Positions 14,884 to 21,910 of a stretch of 21,910 nt of DNA are shown here, one piece after another. How positions within the stretch are numbered: position 1 is the stretch's first letter; the number at the start of each line of letters is the position of its first letter. The stretch comes from Clostridia bacterium (GTDB taxonomy: Bacteria; Bacillota; Clostridia; Christensenellales; UBA1242). The stretch covers positions 1 to 21,910 of the forward strand of contig JAFQUU010000048.1 in the NCBI GenBank assembly GCA_017408305.1, in the 5' to 3' direction. The notes under the pieces are model-generated. The model saw only the letters and a program-made list of their open reading frames with translations, was not told where the DNA came from and did no database searches. The translations under genes were made by a program, and so were the position numbers.

Positions 14884-15978
14884 ATGAAAAAGATTTTAAA
14901 GAGCATAACATTTTCGCTAATCTTATTAACGTCAACATTTGTTTTAATTGGTTGCGACTTTGAGAACAATCCGCCCGAACCTAAGGACTACAATGCCGAT
15001 ATTCAAGTTGTGGCAAAAGAAGATATAACATTAGAACATTTTGTTAAAGATGATAATACCACTTATTACACTTCTCCTGGTTTTTCATTAACCATGAGCG
15101 TGAGAGGCCACTTTATGATTATGGATTATTTTTCATTAGACGGAAACAAAAGAATATACGACAATTTATACTTCTATGAGAATGACTATTTTTATATAGT
15201 GACTGATGATTATAACGATTTATATGCTTCGCTTGCTGAAGAAAGTGATAAGCAATATGCAGTTGAAGAAAAAGAATCTGGTTATGATATTCAATTAAAC
15301 ATTATACAATCTGGTGTGTACAAACTGATTTTTGATACAGAAACCTTAAAGTTTGATATCGTATATAAGGCAGAAATTACCACCCCTAAATACTATACAA
15401 TAAAAAATTGTGATATTTATAGCATTGCCACTGACTGGGTTGAAATGGCCGTTAACCCAAATAACAATGAAGAGTTTTATGTATCTAATTTTCATATAGA
15501 TACAGGCAAAGCAATAAGGTTTTTTAGCCATATCCACACAAGCAACTATATTCCAACATTAGAAGAAACTTCTACGAAATATGCAACTAGCCGAAAAGAA
15601 GAAATTAAAATTATTATCGGGGGAGATTATAATGTTTATATCAACTCTAAAACTTATGAAGTAAGGCTTGAACTTATCAATACTGAAACAGCGGATTACA
15701 CATGTATTTATCATAATGGCAGTGAATTTATAACTTTACAAAAAGAGACAGCAAATATTCCTTATATATTTACATTCCAACTGGAAGTGACTACCCAATA
15801 TACGACAAACATTCCAAAGTTCTATAATGCTCATTATAGCGAGTATACATTAAATGTGACCAACTCACCTGATGTTATGCAAGGTAGTAGTTCTTACTAT
15901 TTCAAAAAAATAGGAACGTATAACATAACCATAAATTTGAAAACATTTGAATTAACAGCCGAATTACTTCCTGAATAA
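14884..15978 (+). CDS. Secreted lipoprotein with three similar ~100-residue modules
   Basis: 364 residues. A signal peptide (MKKILKSITFSLILLTSTF) ends in the lipobox LIGC with Cys24 as the lipidation site, so the protein should be anchored on the outer face of the membrane. Three beta-rich modules (about 45-165, 168-267, 270-364) each close with the same strand pattern: GVYKLIFDTETLKFDI at 144, GDYNVYINSKTYEVRL at 247 and GTYNITINLKTFELTA at 344. Each opens with a Tyr-rich segment. This layout is reminiscent of surface carbohydrate-binding proteins (SusE/F-like), but I recognise no specific family. ATG 14884 follows AAGGGGTG; GTG 14875 lies in the ribosome site. Leucine TTA and other A/T-ending codons are frequent, unlike the CTT/TTG style of its neighbours, which suggests transfer or relaxed selection. 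Confidence 0.8.
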   Translation: MKKILKSITFSLILLTSTFVLIGCDFENNPPEPKDYNADIQVVAKEDITLEHFVKDDNTTYYTSPGFSLTMSVRGHFMIMDYFSLDGNKRIYDNLYFYENDYFYIVTDDYNDLYASLAEESDKQYAVEEKESGYDIQLNIIQSGVYKLIFDTETLKFDIVYKAEITTPKYYTIKNCDIYSIATDWVEMAVNPNNNEEFYVSNFHIDTGKAIRFFSHIHTSNYIPTLEETSTKYATSRKEEIKIIIGGDYNVYINSKTYEVRLELINTETADYTCIYHNGSEFITLQKETANIPYIFTFQLEVTTQYTTNIPKFYNAHYSEYTLNVTNSPDVMQGSSSYYFKKIGTYNITINLKTFELTAELLPE

Positions 15979-15988
15979 AAATACCATT

Positions 15989-16019
15989 AAAAAAATTGAG
16001 AGTGTTTCTCAATTTTTTT
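15989..16019. terminator. Bidirectional terminator between the lipoprotein gene and rnj
   Basis: AAAAAAATTGAGA (15989-16001) pairs perfectly with 16007-16019 around a five-base loop. The flanking A and T runs give a T tract on both strands, fitting the convergent genes. Confidence 0.9.
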
Positions 16020-16022
16020 ATA

Positions 16023-17810
16023 TCAATTCATAACAATTGTGCAAAGCACAAGTGGTTTGCGTTTGGTTTTTCTTGAAATGGTGTTTGAAAGGAATTTTTT
16101 AAGGTCTTTCTTCAGTTCGTTGACATCAATTGTATGAAGGTCATAGTTCTTCAAATGCACCAAAAGTGAGGTTTTGATTTCACGAAGCATAAAGTCCATC
16201 TCATGATTGTAAAGAAGGCCACGAGTGATAATGATTGGGTCATTAAGCACTTTGCCAAGTTTTGTGGAAATGTTGATAACAGCAATCACAAAGCCATCTT
16301 CCGAAAGGGCCTTACGGTCTTTCATCACTGGGCTGTTTAAATCGCCAAATGTGTTGCCATCAATAAGTTTTGCACCAACCTTTACAAAGCCAGTTTTACG
16401 CACGCTTGTTGGGGTTACTTGCACTTGATTGCCAAGGTCTGTAATCACAATTTGCCTGTCGTGGAAACCTTGAGAGATTGCAAACTTCCTAAACCCTTCA
16501 AGGTGCATATATTCGCCATGCACTGGCAAAACATATTCTGGTTTTGCAAGTTTCATAATTGTGCCAATTTCATCTTGACAACCATGGCCAGACGCGTGGA
16601 TTTCGGCAAGACGGTCATACACCAAGCCAACGCCCTTATGCACAAGTTTGTTCATAACATTGATAACGCTTTTTTCGTTGCCTGGAATTGGCGAAGAACT
16701 GAAAACAACGCAGTCATTTGTTGTAAGTTTGAATTTTGCAAAGTTGTCGTTTGACATACGGGTTAAGGCACTCATTTGCTCACCCTGACTGCCAGTTGTA
16801 AGGATACAAACTTCGTTGTCAGCATATTTTTTGACATCTTCAATTGAAATGACATTTTCACGATTGTAATGAAGCACGCCAAGTTTCATGGCAATTTGGC
16901 TGATGTTTAGCATACTTCTGCCAGTGAACGCAACCTTGCGATTATACTTTTCTGCAAGGCTCAAAATTTCTTGCATACGATATACATTGCTTGCAAAAGT
17001 TGCAACTATCAGTCTTTCATTTGCGTGGTCTTGGAACACTGCTTTTTCAAGTTGGTTTTGCACATGAGTTTCGCTGAGTGACCAACCAGCACGCTCTACA
17101 TTTGTGCATTCGCACATCAAAAGTTTTACGCCTTTTTTGCCAATTTCTTCTATGCGTTTAAGGTCTGTAGTTGCTTGGTTGATTGGCGTGTTATCAATCT
17201 TAAAGTCTCCAGTATGCAAAATCAAACCTGCTGGGGTTGTGATTGCAACAGCCATTGCACCTGCGATTGAGTGGTTGACATGGATAAACTCGAAAGAAAA
17301 GTCGCCAATCCTAAGGTTTTGGCGTGGTTTCACTTCCACTGCCTTATACTTCACTCTTGGATATTCACGCATTTTGTTTTCAATAAGTGCAAGGGTAAAC
17401 CTTGAAGCGTAAATTGGGGCTTTGATTTCCCCCAAAACAAAAGGCAGAGCACCGATATGGTCTTCATGGCCATGGGTGATAACAAACGCCTTGATTTTTT
17501 CTTTTTTGTCGCGTAGGTATGAAATATCTGGAATCACAAGTTCAATGCCTGGCATTGTTTCATCTGCAAAAGTCATGCCACAGTCAAAAACGATAATGTC
17601 GTTTTCAGTTTCAAAAATTGTCATGTTTTTGCCGATTTCGCCAATCCCACCAAGAAAAGAAATTTTAACCTTTGAATTGCCTTGAGTTTTGCCCATTGGC
17701 CTTGATTGTTTGTTGAATGTTTTTTTGCGATTTGGCACAAAAGTTTTTGGCCTTTCGCCCTGTTTTTCGCCCACTTGATTTTGAGTTGGGGCCGATGTTT
17801 GTGTGTTCAT
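16023..17810 (-). CDS. rnj: Ribonuclease J
   Basis: A metallo-beta-lactamase/beta-CASP ribonuclease with 5'-3' exo- and endonuclease activity, central to mRNA decay and rRNA maturation in Gram-positive bacteria. In the 595 residues, after a basic, Gln/Asn-rich N-terminal extension of about 45 residues, come KISFLGGIGEIGKNM, the zinc motif HGHEDHIG (from residue 113), NHSIAGAMAVAI and LHTGDFKID. The beta-CASP part has GRSMLNISQIA and TTGSQGEQMSALTRM, and IHASGHGCQDEIG with VLPVHGEYMHL completes the site. ATG 17810 has AGGAG ten bases upstream; a start at 17846 would overlap the -10 region. Only one copy is seen, so whether it is J1 or J2 cannot be said. Confidence 0.95.
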   Translation of the reverse strand: MNTQTSAPTQNQVGEKQGERPKTFVPNRKKTFNKQSRPMGKTQGNSKVKISFLGGIGEIGKNMTIFETENDIIVFDCGMTFADETMPGIELVIPDISYLRDKKEKIKAFVITHGHEDHIGALPFVLGEIKAPIYASRFTLALIENKMREYPRVKYKAVEVKPRQNLRIGDFSFEFIHVNHSIAGAMAVAITTPAGLILHTGDFKIDNTPINQATTDLKRIEEIGKKGVKLLMCECTNVERAGWSLSETHVQNQLEKAVFQDHANERLIVATFASNVYRMQEILSLAEKYNRKVAFTGRSMLNISQIAMKLGVLHYNRENVISIEDVKKYADNEVCILTTGSQGEQMSALTRMSNDNFAKFKLTTNDCVVFSSSPIPGNEKSVINVMNKLVHKGVGLVYDRLAEIHASGHGCQDEIGTIMKLAKPEYVLPVHGEYMHLEGFRKFAISQGFHDRQIVITDLGNQVQVTPTSVRKTGFVKVGAKLIDGNTFGDLNSPVMKDRKALSEDGFVIAVINISTKLGKVLNDPIIITRGLLYNHEMDFMLREIKTSLLVHLKNYDLHTIDVNELKKDLKKFLSNTISRKTKRKPLVLCTIVMN

Positions 17811-17837
17811 ATTTTTTGTACTCCTATATATTTTTAC

Positions 17838-17845
17838 ATAATACA
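17838..17845 (-). promoter_or_regulatory. Possible extended -10 of rnj
   Basis: On the minus strand TG followed directly by TATTAT (17843-17838), about 28 bases before the rnj start. The -35 region is poor. Confidence 0.35.
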
Positions 17846-17926
17846 CTAAAGCACTTAAGCCTACTTTTTTATAGCAAAAAAGTTTTAAGGTGCGTGCCTG
17901 TAAATGTGATTAACTAGTCCTAAAAC

Positions 17927-17945
17927 CTATTCAACGATTGAATAG
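17927..17945 (-). terminator. Hairpin downstream of the six-pass membrane protein gene (weak terminator)
   Basis: CTATTCAA and TTGAATAG form a perfect eight-base stem with a three-base loop. On the minus strand only GTTTT follows, so termination may be weak and some transcripts may reach rnj. Confidence 0.45.
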
Positions 17946-17974
17946 TAATTCTTTAAAAAATTTTTTCCTAAAAA

Positions 17975-18910
17975 TTAAATCAAATATTTCAATTTGCTTA
18001 ATTTATCTGTTTGTTCAAGTTTTTTTGGTTGAATGATTGTGTCAAAGTCAACATAGTAACGCATGCCCCTATGCTCAAAGAACACAACAAGCCCGAAAAC
18101 TGAAATGATAAAACAGAAAAGTGGAAGTATTATAGCACAGCCAATAACACCTGTCAAGATACTAAACATAACAAAAGCAAAAGCAAACACAATTGCTGTT
18201 GTCCAAATCATCAAAAAGTTTCTTGAAATTGCACGAAGTGCTTTTTTAAGGCCACGCCATGTTTTTGCGTTTGTTGTTGTTATGGCACCTGCCCAAGAAG
18301 ACAAAAGTGTTGTTCTAAGAGACAAATATACAATTGTCCAAATCACAACAAATGCAGCAGCAAAAACGCCCCACGCACCACCAAAGCCACTTAGTTCAAC
18401 AAGACCAATTACGCCACCAAGGAAGATTGCGTTTGCAGGCAAAAGAATAAGTGTTACTGTAAGGCTGTAGGCATTTTCACGGTTAAGATTTCGTATAAAA
18501 CTGCTGGTTAGGCCATACTTGGTTTGGCTTGACATATAGCCAAAAACTTCTTCGCTGACAGCAAGGTCGCCAAGGTGCCATAGATATGGAAGCACAAACA
18601 AAAGAAGAGCCAAGATATACACAAATATAAATGGAAAAACCTCAGCAAGATTTGACAAAAATGCAACAAGGCTTTCAAGCAGGCCATGTGCGTTTGCCAT
18701 AATATCGGCTGGGACTGATGCAACATTAAACACATTTATAAATGAGACCAAAGAACTTTTGAGTGCTGCAAAGGTTTCAAGCTGGTTTAAGTATCCCAAA
18801 GTGGCACAAAAAAGCCCAAAGACTACCCCAAGCACAAGAAATTTATAGATAAGTAATTTCCAAATATTAGCAAAATTGCTGGTTACAAGTTTTATGGTGT
18901 TTTTGAACAT
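17975..18910 (-). CDS. Polytopic membrane protein of unknown function
   Basis: 311 residues with about six hydrophobic segments: 19-41, 90-112, 148-172, 178-206, 234-256 and 257-279. An amphipathic stretch (45-88) follows the first segment. A basic loop, RGLKKALRAISRNF, lies before the fifth segment, and a charged tail (EHRGMRYYVDFD, then KKLEQTDKLSK) ends the protein. The WRGLKKALRAISRNFLM region resembles cytoplasmic loops seen in several Firmicute integral membrane families, but no family can be named with confidence and no catalytic motif is visible. ATG 18910 has AAAGGG upstream. It has its own strong promoter and probably forms a single-gene unit before rnj. Confidence 0.75.
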   Translation of the reverse strand: MFKNTIKLVTSNFANIWKLLIYKFLVLGVVFGLFCATLGYLNQLETFAALKSSLVSFINVFNVASVPADIMANAHGLLESLVAFLSNLAEVFPFIFVYILALLLFVLPYLWHLGDLAVSEEVFGYMSSQTKYGLTSSFIRNLNRENAYSLTVTLILLPANAIFLGGVIGLVELSGFGGAWGVFAAAFVVIWTIVYLSLRTTLLSSWAGAITTTNAKTWRGLKKALRAISRNFLMIWTTAIVFAFAFVMFSILTGVIGCAIILPLFCFIISVFGLVVFFEHRGMRYYVDFDTIIQPKKLEQTDKLSKLKYLI

Positions 18911-18951
18911 ATAAAAACCCTTTTTTAATATAATACAAAATCTTCGTGGGT

Positions 18952-18980
18952 ATTATAGCAAAAAAAACAAAATATTGCAA
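18952..18980 (-). promoter_or_regulatory. Strong promoter of the six-pass membrane protein gene
   Basis: On the minus strand TTGCAA (18980-18975), 17-base spacer, consensus TATAAT (18957-18952) with TGC in front. It abuts the stop codon of the 49-residue gene. Confidence 0.85.
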
Positions 18981-19130
18981 CTAATTCTTGATAAGGTTTG
19001 AAAGCGTGTAAAGCACCTGTGATAGAAGACTGCAGGTGTCTTTAAGTTGTTCGGCTGTTTGATTTTTTACAATTTCAAAGGCGATTGCAGTGCCAAGAAT
19101 TACCACTTCGCTAGGGGTAAGACTGCTCAT
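18981..19130 (-). CDS. 49-residue micro-protein (DUF6774-like)
   Basis: A short gene on the minus strand beginning MSSLTPSEVVILGTAIAFEI and ending LSQVLYTLSNLIKN with TAG at 18983-18981. The pattern, LTPSE then a hydrophobic helix, an acidic turn (NQTAEQLKD) and a second helix, matches small Clostridia proteins annotated DUF6774, as far as I remember that family; its function is unknown. Codon use resembles the neighbours (CTT, GCC, GGC), which supports a real gene. No ribosome site precedes ATG 19130; instead TATAAA lies five bases upstream, so a leaderless mRNA is possible. It sits divergently from cwlD and in line with the membrane protein gene. Confidence 0.6.
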   Translation of the reverse strand: MSSLTPSEVVILGTAIAFEIVKNQTAEQLKDTCSLLSQVLYTLSNLIKN

Positions 19131-19162
19131 ACATTTTATATATGAACATAAATGATTTGGTG

Positions 19163-19191
19163 TTATAAAACAAAAATTTTGGGCATAGAAT
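19163..19191 (+). promoter_or_regulatory. Possible promoter of cwlD, giving a leaderless mRNA
   Basis: TTATAA (19163-19168), 17-base spacer, TAGAAT (19186-19191). Transcription would start at about 19198, at the ATG itself, which fits the absence of a ribosome site. Confidence 0.4.
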
Positions 19192-19198
19192 GCTTTAA

Positions 19199-19888
19199 AT
19201 GATTAAGGCCATAAGCGTAAAAAAGCCAATACTAATTTGCCTTGCCATAATTTTGGTGGCAAGTTTTTTGCTTTCTTATCAAGGGGTGATTTCTTCTGCT
19301 TCAACCCCAAAACCAAGCTTTACTGTTGCAATTGATGCCGGCCACGGTGGCATTGATGGTGGCACGGTGGGCGTGCAAACAGGCAAAGACGAAAACTTTT
19401 TAAATCTTGAATATTCTTTATATCTTAAGGAACTATTAAGCAGTTACAACATTGGCGTGGTGATGACAAGAACAACACTTAATGGCCTTTACAACCCGTT
19501 TTCAGAAAACAAAAAACTTGATGACATGGCAAAGCGAAAAGAGATTGTAAAACAAAGTGGTGCTGAGATACTCCTTAGCATACACATGAACAGTTTTCCA
19601 CTTTCTTCCTCAAGGGGAGCCCAAGTGTTTTTTAAGGACGGCGATACAAAATCACAAGTGCTGGCAGAGAGCATACAAACGGTGTTTCAGCAAACTCTGC
19701 CTTTTGCAAGGGCTTCAACCTCTATTGGCGACTACTATATGCTAAACGAGTTTGATATACCTTCCGTGATTGTTGAATGTGGATATTTGTCTAATCCCGA
19801 AGAAGAGGCTCTGCTTGTTCAAGATGAATACAAAGCCCTTGTTTGTGGAAGCATTTTTGTTGGCCTTTTAAAATTTTTGGCAAATTAA
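19199..19888 (+). CDS. cwlD: N-acetylmuramoyl-L-alanine amidase, CwlD-like
   Basis: A zinc amidase (Amidase_3) that cuts the bond between MurNAc and the stem peptide outside the membrane. In 229 residues, an N-terminal anchor or signal (about 9-29) is followed at once by the catalytic domain: VAIDAGHGGIDGG with His49, GKDENFLNLEYSLYLKELL with Glu65, LLSIHMNSF with His129 (zinc ligands), and VIVECGYLSNPEEE with catalytic Glu193. There is no extra wall-binding domain, as in CwlD, which in Bacillus works on spore cortex; the window does not show whether this organism forms spores, so a vegetative role is equally possible. No ribosome site precedes ATG 19199. It converges with argS across an A/T-only spacer. 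Confidence 0.88.
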   Translation: MIKAISVKKPILICLAIILVASFLLSYQGVISSASTPKPSFTVAIDAGHGGIDGGTVGVQTGKDENFLNLEYSLYLKELLSSYNIGVVMTRTTLNGLYNPFSENKKLDDMAKRKEIVKQSGAEILLSIHMNSFPLSSSRGAQVFFKDGDTKSQVLAESIQTVFQQTLPFARASTSIGDYYMLNEFDIPSVIVECGYLSNPEEEALLVQDEYKALVCGSIFVGLLKFLAN

Positions 19889-19903
19889 AAAGAATTAAAT
19901 AAA

Positions 19904-19940
19904 AAAAATAAAAAGCAAAAAATTTATACTTTTTATTTTT
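19904..19940. terminator. Bidirectional terminator between cwlD and argS
   Basis: A 12-base stem AAAAATAAAAAG (19904-19915) with 19929-19940 and a 13-base loop, with A and T runs outside. The remaining bases to 19992 are almost pure A/T with further small palindromes. Confidence 0.65.
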
Positions 19941-19992
19941 AAAATATATTTTTTTAATTAAAAATAATTATTTTTTTAATTATTTTATATTT

Positions 19993-21744
19993 TTACATTT
20001 TTTCAAGCGTTTTGATTGCAAGAAGGTCAAGCACTTTTTCCATAAACTTAACAACTGCATTTGTAAGATACAGCCAAGAAGATTTTTTTGCTTGGTCTTC
20101 TTCACTGATAATATTACAAGAGTTATAAAAAGTGTTGAAAAGGTTTGCAAGTTTGTAAACATAATCGCAAAGCACGCTTGGGGCAAGTTCTTGATATGCC
20201 TTTTCTGCCTCTGCCTTGAACGCAAGAAGCGTGAGCACAAGTTGCCTTGGCATGTGCGAGATTTCAAAGTTTTCAAAACTGTTTTGCCCTGATTTTTTAA
20301 GGATTGATTTTGCCCTTGTGATTGTGTACAAAAGGTATGGCCCTGTTTTGCCTTCAAAACTGCAAAACTTGTCTGGGTCAAAGATATAGTCTTTCATTCT
20401 GTAAATTGAAAGGTCTGCAAACTTAAGTGCAGAGATTGCAACTGCAGTTGAAATTTCTTTTTTCTCTTCAAGCGAATAATCTGTATTTTGGCCTTTTGCC
20501 TCTTCAACTTTTTCTTGGGCTTTTTGAACAACTTCTTCAATCAGCACCCTAAGTTGCATAACGCCACCATCACGAGTTTTGTATGGTTTTCCATCTTTAC
20601 CATTCATAGTGCCAAAACCTGCAAAGTCAAGTTGCAAATCTTTTGATACCACACCCGTTTTTTTAGCAGCCCTAAAAACTTGTGTAAAGTGCAAATCTTG
20701 GCGTTTATCAACAATATAAATAATTCTTTCTGCACCAAGCTCCTTTTCACGCTGTACAATGGTTGCAAGGTCAGTAGTTGCATAAGTTATTCCACCATCA
20801 GTTTTTTGAAGCATCATTGGTGGCAAAGGCTTATTGTCGGTTTCTTCTTCAACTTCAATCACAAGTGCACCTTGACTTTTTTGTGCAAAGCCATCATTTA
20901 CAATTTGTTCAATAAGTTTTGGACAATCTTCTTGTGTATCGCTTTCACCAAGCCAAAGTTCAAAATCAATATTCAAAATGCCATAAAGGTTTCTTACATC
21001 GGCCTTTGAAACAGCCATAATGTGTTCCCAAAGTGCCCTATAGCCCCTCCTGCCTTCTTGAAGTTCAACTGTTGCAGTTTGCGCAATTTTCATAAGGATT
21101 TCATCTTCTTTGGCTTTTTTGCTTGCAGTTGGATAAAGAAGTTCAATATCCTTTACTGTAAACGGTGGGGTTTTAGGATATTCCCCTTCAAAATTTTTGT
21201 CAAAGTACACCCAATCTGGATGCTGGGCCTCAAGTTCACTTATCACCATACCAAGAGGCAAACCCCAGTCACCAAAATGCACATCACCAATTGTTTTGTT
21301 GCCTGCATATGCACAAATGCGTTTGATTGCCTCGCCAATTGTGCCACTTCTTAAGTGCCCAACATGAAGTGGTTTTGCAACATTTGGGCCACCATAATCA
21401 ACAACAGTAACCCTGTTATCAACGCCGAGTGGTTTGCCAAGGTTTTCAAGTTCTGCCTTAAATTCTTGCGAAAGTGCTTCATCTGTTACAAAAAAGTTTA
21501 TGTAGCCAGGGTTTACCGCCGAGATTGACTTTATAAGTTTGTTTTCTGGCAAGTTTTCAACCACTTTTTGTGCAATCATAAGTGGCGACATTCTATATTT
21601 TTTTGCAAGTGCAAGGGCAGACTGGCACTGAAAATCACCAAGTTCTGCAATTGCACAATCGCTGACAACAACCTCTTCATCAAATCCTGCATTTAAAAAA
21701 GCAGTTTTGATTAAGGTTGTAAGGTCTTGTAAAAATTTATTCAT
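19993..21744 (-). CDS. argS: Arginyl-tRNA synthetase
   Basis: Class I synthetase that charges tRNA-Arg. The 583 residues comprise the ArgS-specific N-terminal domain (about 1-105), the Rossmann catalytic core with the HIGH signature as PLHVGHLRS (HVGH at 127-130) in DYGGPNVAKPLHVGHLRS, FGDWG at 157-161, YATTDLATIV at 321-330, and GKPYKTRDGG (385-394) in the place of KMSKS, as usual in ArgS. An anticodon-binding DALR domain follows (about 455-583; GPYLLYTITRAKSIL). ATG 21744 has GGAG seven bases upstream; a TTG four codons earlier is less likely. Its first eight bases overlap the end of mnmG, so the two are probably one transcript. Confidence 0.97.
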   Translation of the reverse strand: MNKFLQDLTTLIKTAFLNAGFDEEVVVSDCAIAELGDFQCQSALALAKKYRMSPLMIAQKVVENLPENKLIKSISAVNPGYINFFVTDEALSQEFKAELENLGKPLGVDNRVTVVDYGGPNVAKPLHVGHLRSGTIGEAIKRICAYAGNKTIGDVHFGDWGLPLGMVISELEAQHPDWVYFDKNFEGEYPKTPPFTVKDIELLYPTASKKAKEDEILMKIAQTATVELQEGRRGYRALWEHIMAVSKADVRNLYGILNIDFELWLGESDTQEDCPKLIEQIVNDGFAQKSQGALVIEVEEETDNKPLPPMMLQKTDGGITYATTDLATIVQREKELGAERIIYIVDKRQDLHFTQVFRAAKKTGVVSKDLQLDFAGFGTMNGKDGKPYKTRDGGVMQLRVLIEEVVQKAQEKVEEAKGQNTDYSLEEKKEISTAVAISALKFADLSIYRMKDYIFDPDKFCSFEGKTGPYLLYTITRAKSILKKSGQNSFENFEISHMPRQLVLTLLAFKAEAEKAYQELAPSVLCDYVYKLANLFNTFYNSCNIISEEDQAKKSSWLYLTNAVVKFMEKVLDLLAIKTLEKM

Positions 21745-21910
21745 TTTTATCTCCAATCATTTTTAAATATATAATCAGCACAGAAATATCTGCTGGCGAC
21801 ACGCCTGAAATTCTGCTTGCCTGGGCAATTGTTCGTGGCTGAATTTGGGCAAGTTTTTGCCTTGCTTCAAGCCTTAGGCCTTTGAGGGCTGAATAGTCAA
21901 TATTTTCTGG
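21737..21910 (-). CDS. mnmG: tRNA uridine-5-carboxymethylaminomethyl modification enzyme, C-terminal end (partial)
   Basis: Only the last 57 codons are in the window. They read PENIDYSALKGLRLEARQKL, then QPRTIAQASRISGVSPADIS and VLIIYLKM. This is the helical C-terminal domain of MnmG/GidA, which with MnmE modifies the wobble uridine of several tRNAs; this part contacts MnmE and tRNA. The FAD-binding part lies beyond the edge. The stop TAA (21739-21737) is inside the ATGAATAA that starts argS, an eight-base overlap. Confidence 0.93.
   Translation of the reverse strand, partial: PENIDYSALKGLRLEARQKLAQIQPRTIAQASRISGVSPADISVLIIYLKMIGDKNE

Noticed and set aside
17717..17917. Short plus-strand open frame at the 5' end of rnj
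   Set aside because: Antisense to the rnj N-terminal extension and promoter; no ribosome site.

Overview
The window is about 22 kb of AT-rich, low-GC bacterial chromosome. The gene content fits a Gram-positive Bacillota (Clostridia-like) organism: RNase J, a Gram-positive type dUTPase, an EndoA/MazF toxin, a CwlD-like amidase, a lipobox lipoprotein, a DUF6774-like micro-protein and AGGAGG-type ribosome sites. UGA is used as a stop codon, so this is not the Mycoplasma code. I cannot name the species; an uncultured gut-type Clostridia lineage is a guess. No tRNA, rRNA, CRISPR array, insertion sequence or prophage was recognised.

Layout, left to right. (1) 1-343, minus: 5' part of murA. (2) 465-3906, plus: pheS-pheT, ended by a clean terminator. 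(3) 3999-4841, plus: HAD-type phosphatase on its own promoter. (4) 8316-5007, minus: a putative RHH antitoxin overlapping mazF, then two CPBP (CAAX protease/Abi-like) membrane proteins, the second followed by tadA. (5) 8456-11392, plus: an 805-residue membrane protein with a signal-peptidase-like ectodomain and a very long repeat-bearing charged tail, followed by dut. (6) 11684-14789, plus: a 73-residue membrane protein, secG, rnr (RNase R) and smpB, a conserved secretion/RNA-quality-control cluster. (7) 14884-15978, plus: lipoprotein with three similar ~100-residue modules and a different codon style. (8) 17810-16023, minus: RNase J. (9) 18910-17975, minus: six-pass membrane protein; 19130-18981, minus: 49-residue micro-protein. 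(10) 19199-19888, plus: CwlD-like amidase. (11) 21910-19993, minus: 3' end of mnmG overlapping argS.

Most genes are housekeeping: translation (pheST, argS, tadA, mnmG, smpB), RNA turnover (rnr, rnj, mazF), wall building (murA, cwlD), secretion (secG) and nucleotide hygiene (dut). The most unusual item is the 805-residue protein. It starts at TTG behind a perfect GGAGG. Its outside domain looks like a SipW-type signal peptidase whose catalytic residues are not recognisable. Its cytoplasmic tail of about 565 residues carries three 46-47-residue repeats plus two partial ones. Second-tier items are the lipoprotein, the divergent MazF partner, the two CPBP proteins and the amidase/micro-protein divergent region, where both starts lack ribosome sites.

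A recurrent promoter style is visible: an extended -10 (TGA or TGC followed by TATACT, TATATT, TATAAT or TACAAA) precedes six transcription units. Intergenic ends carry long A/T-only stems that work as, or surround, intrinsic terminators.
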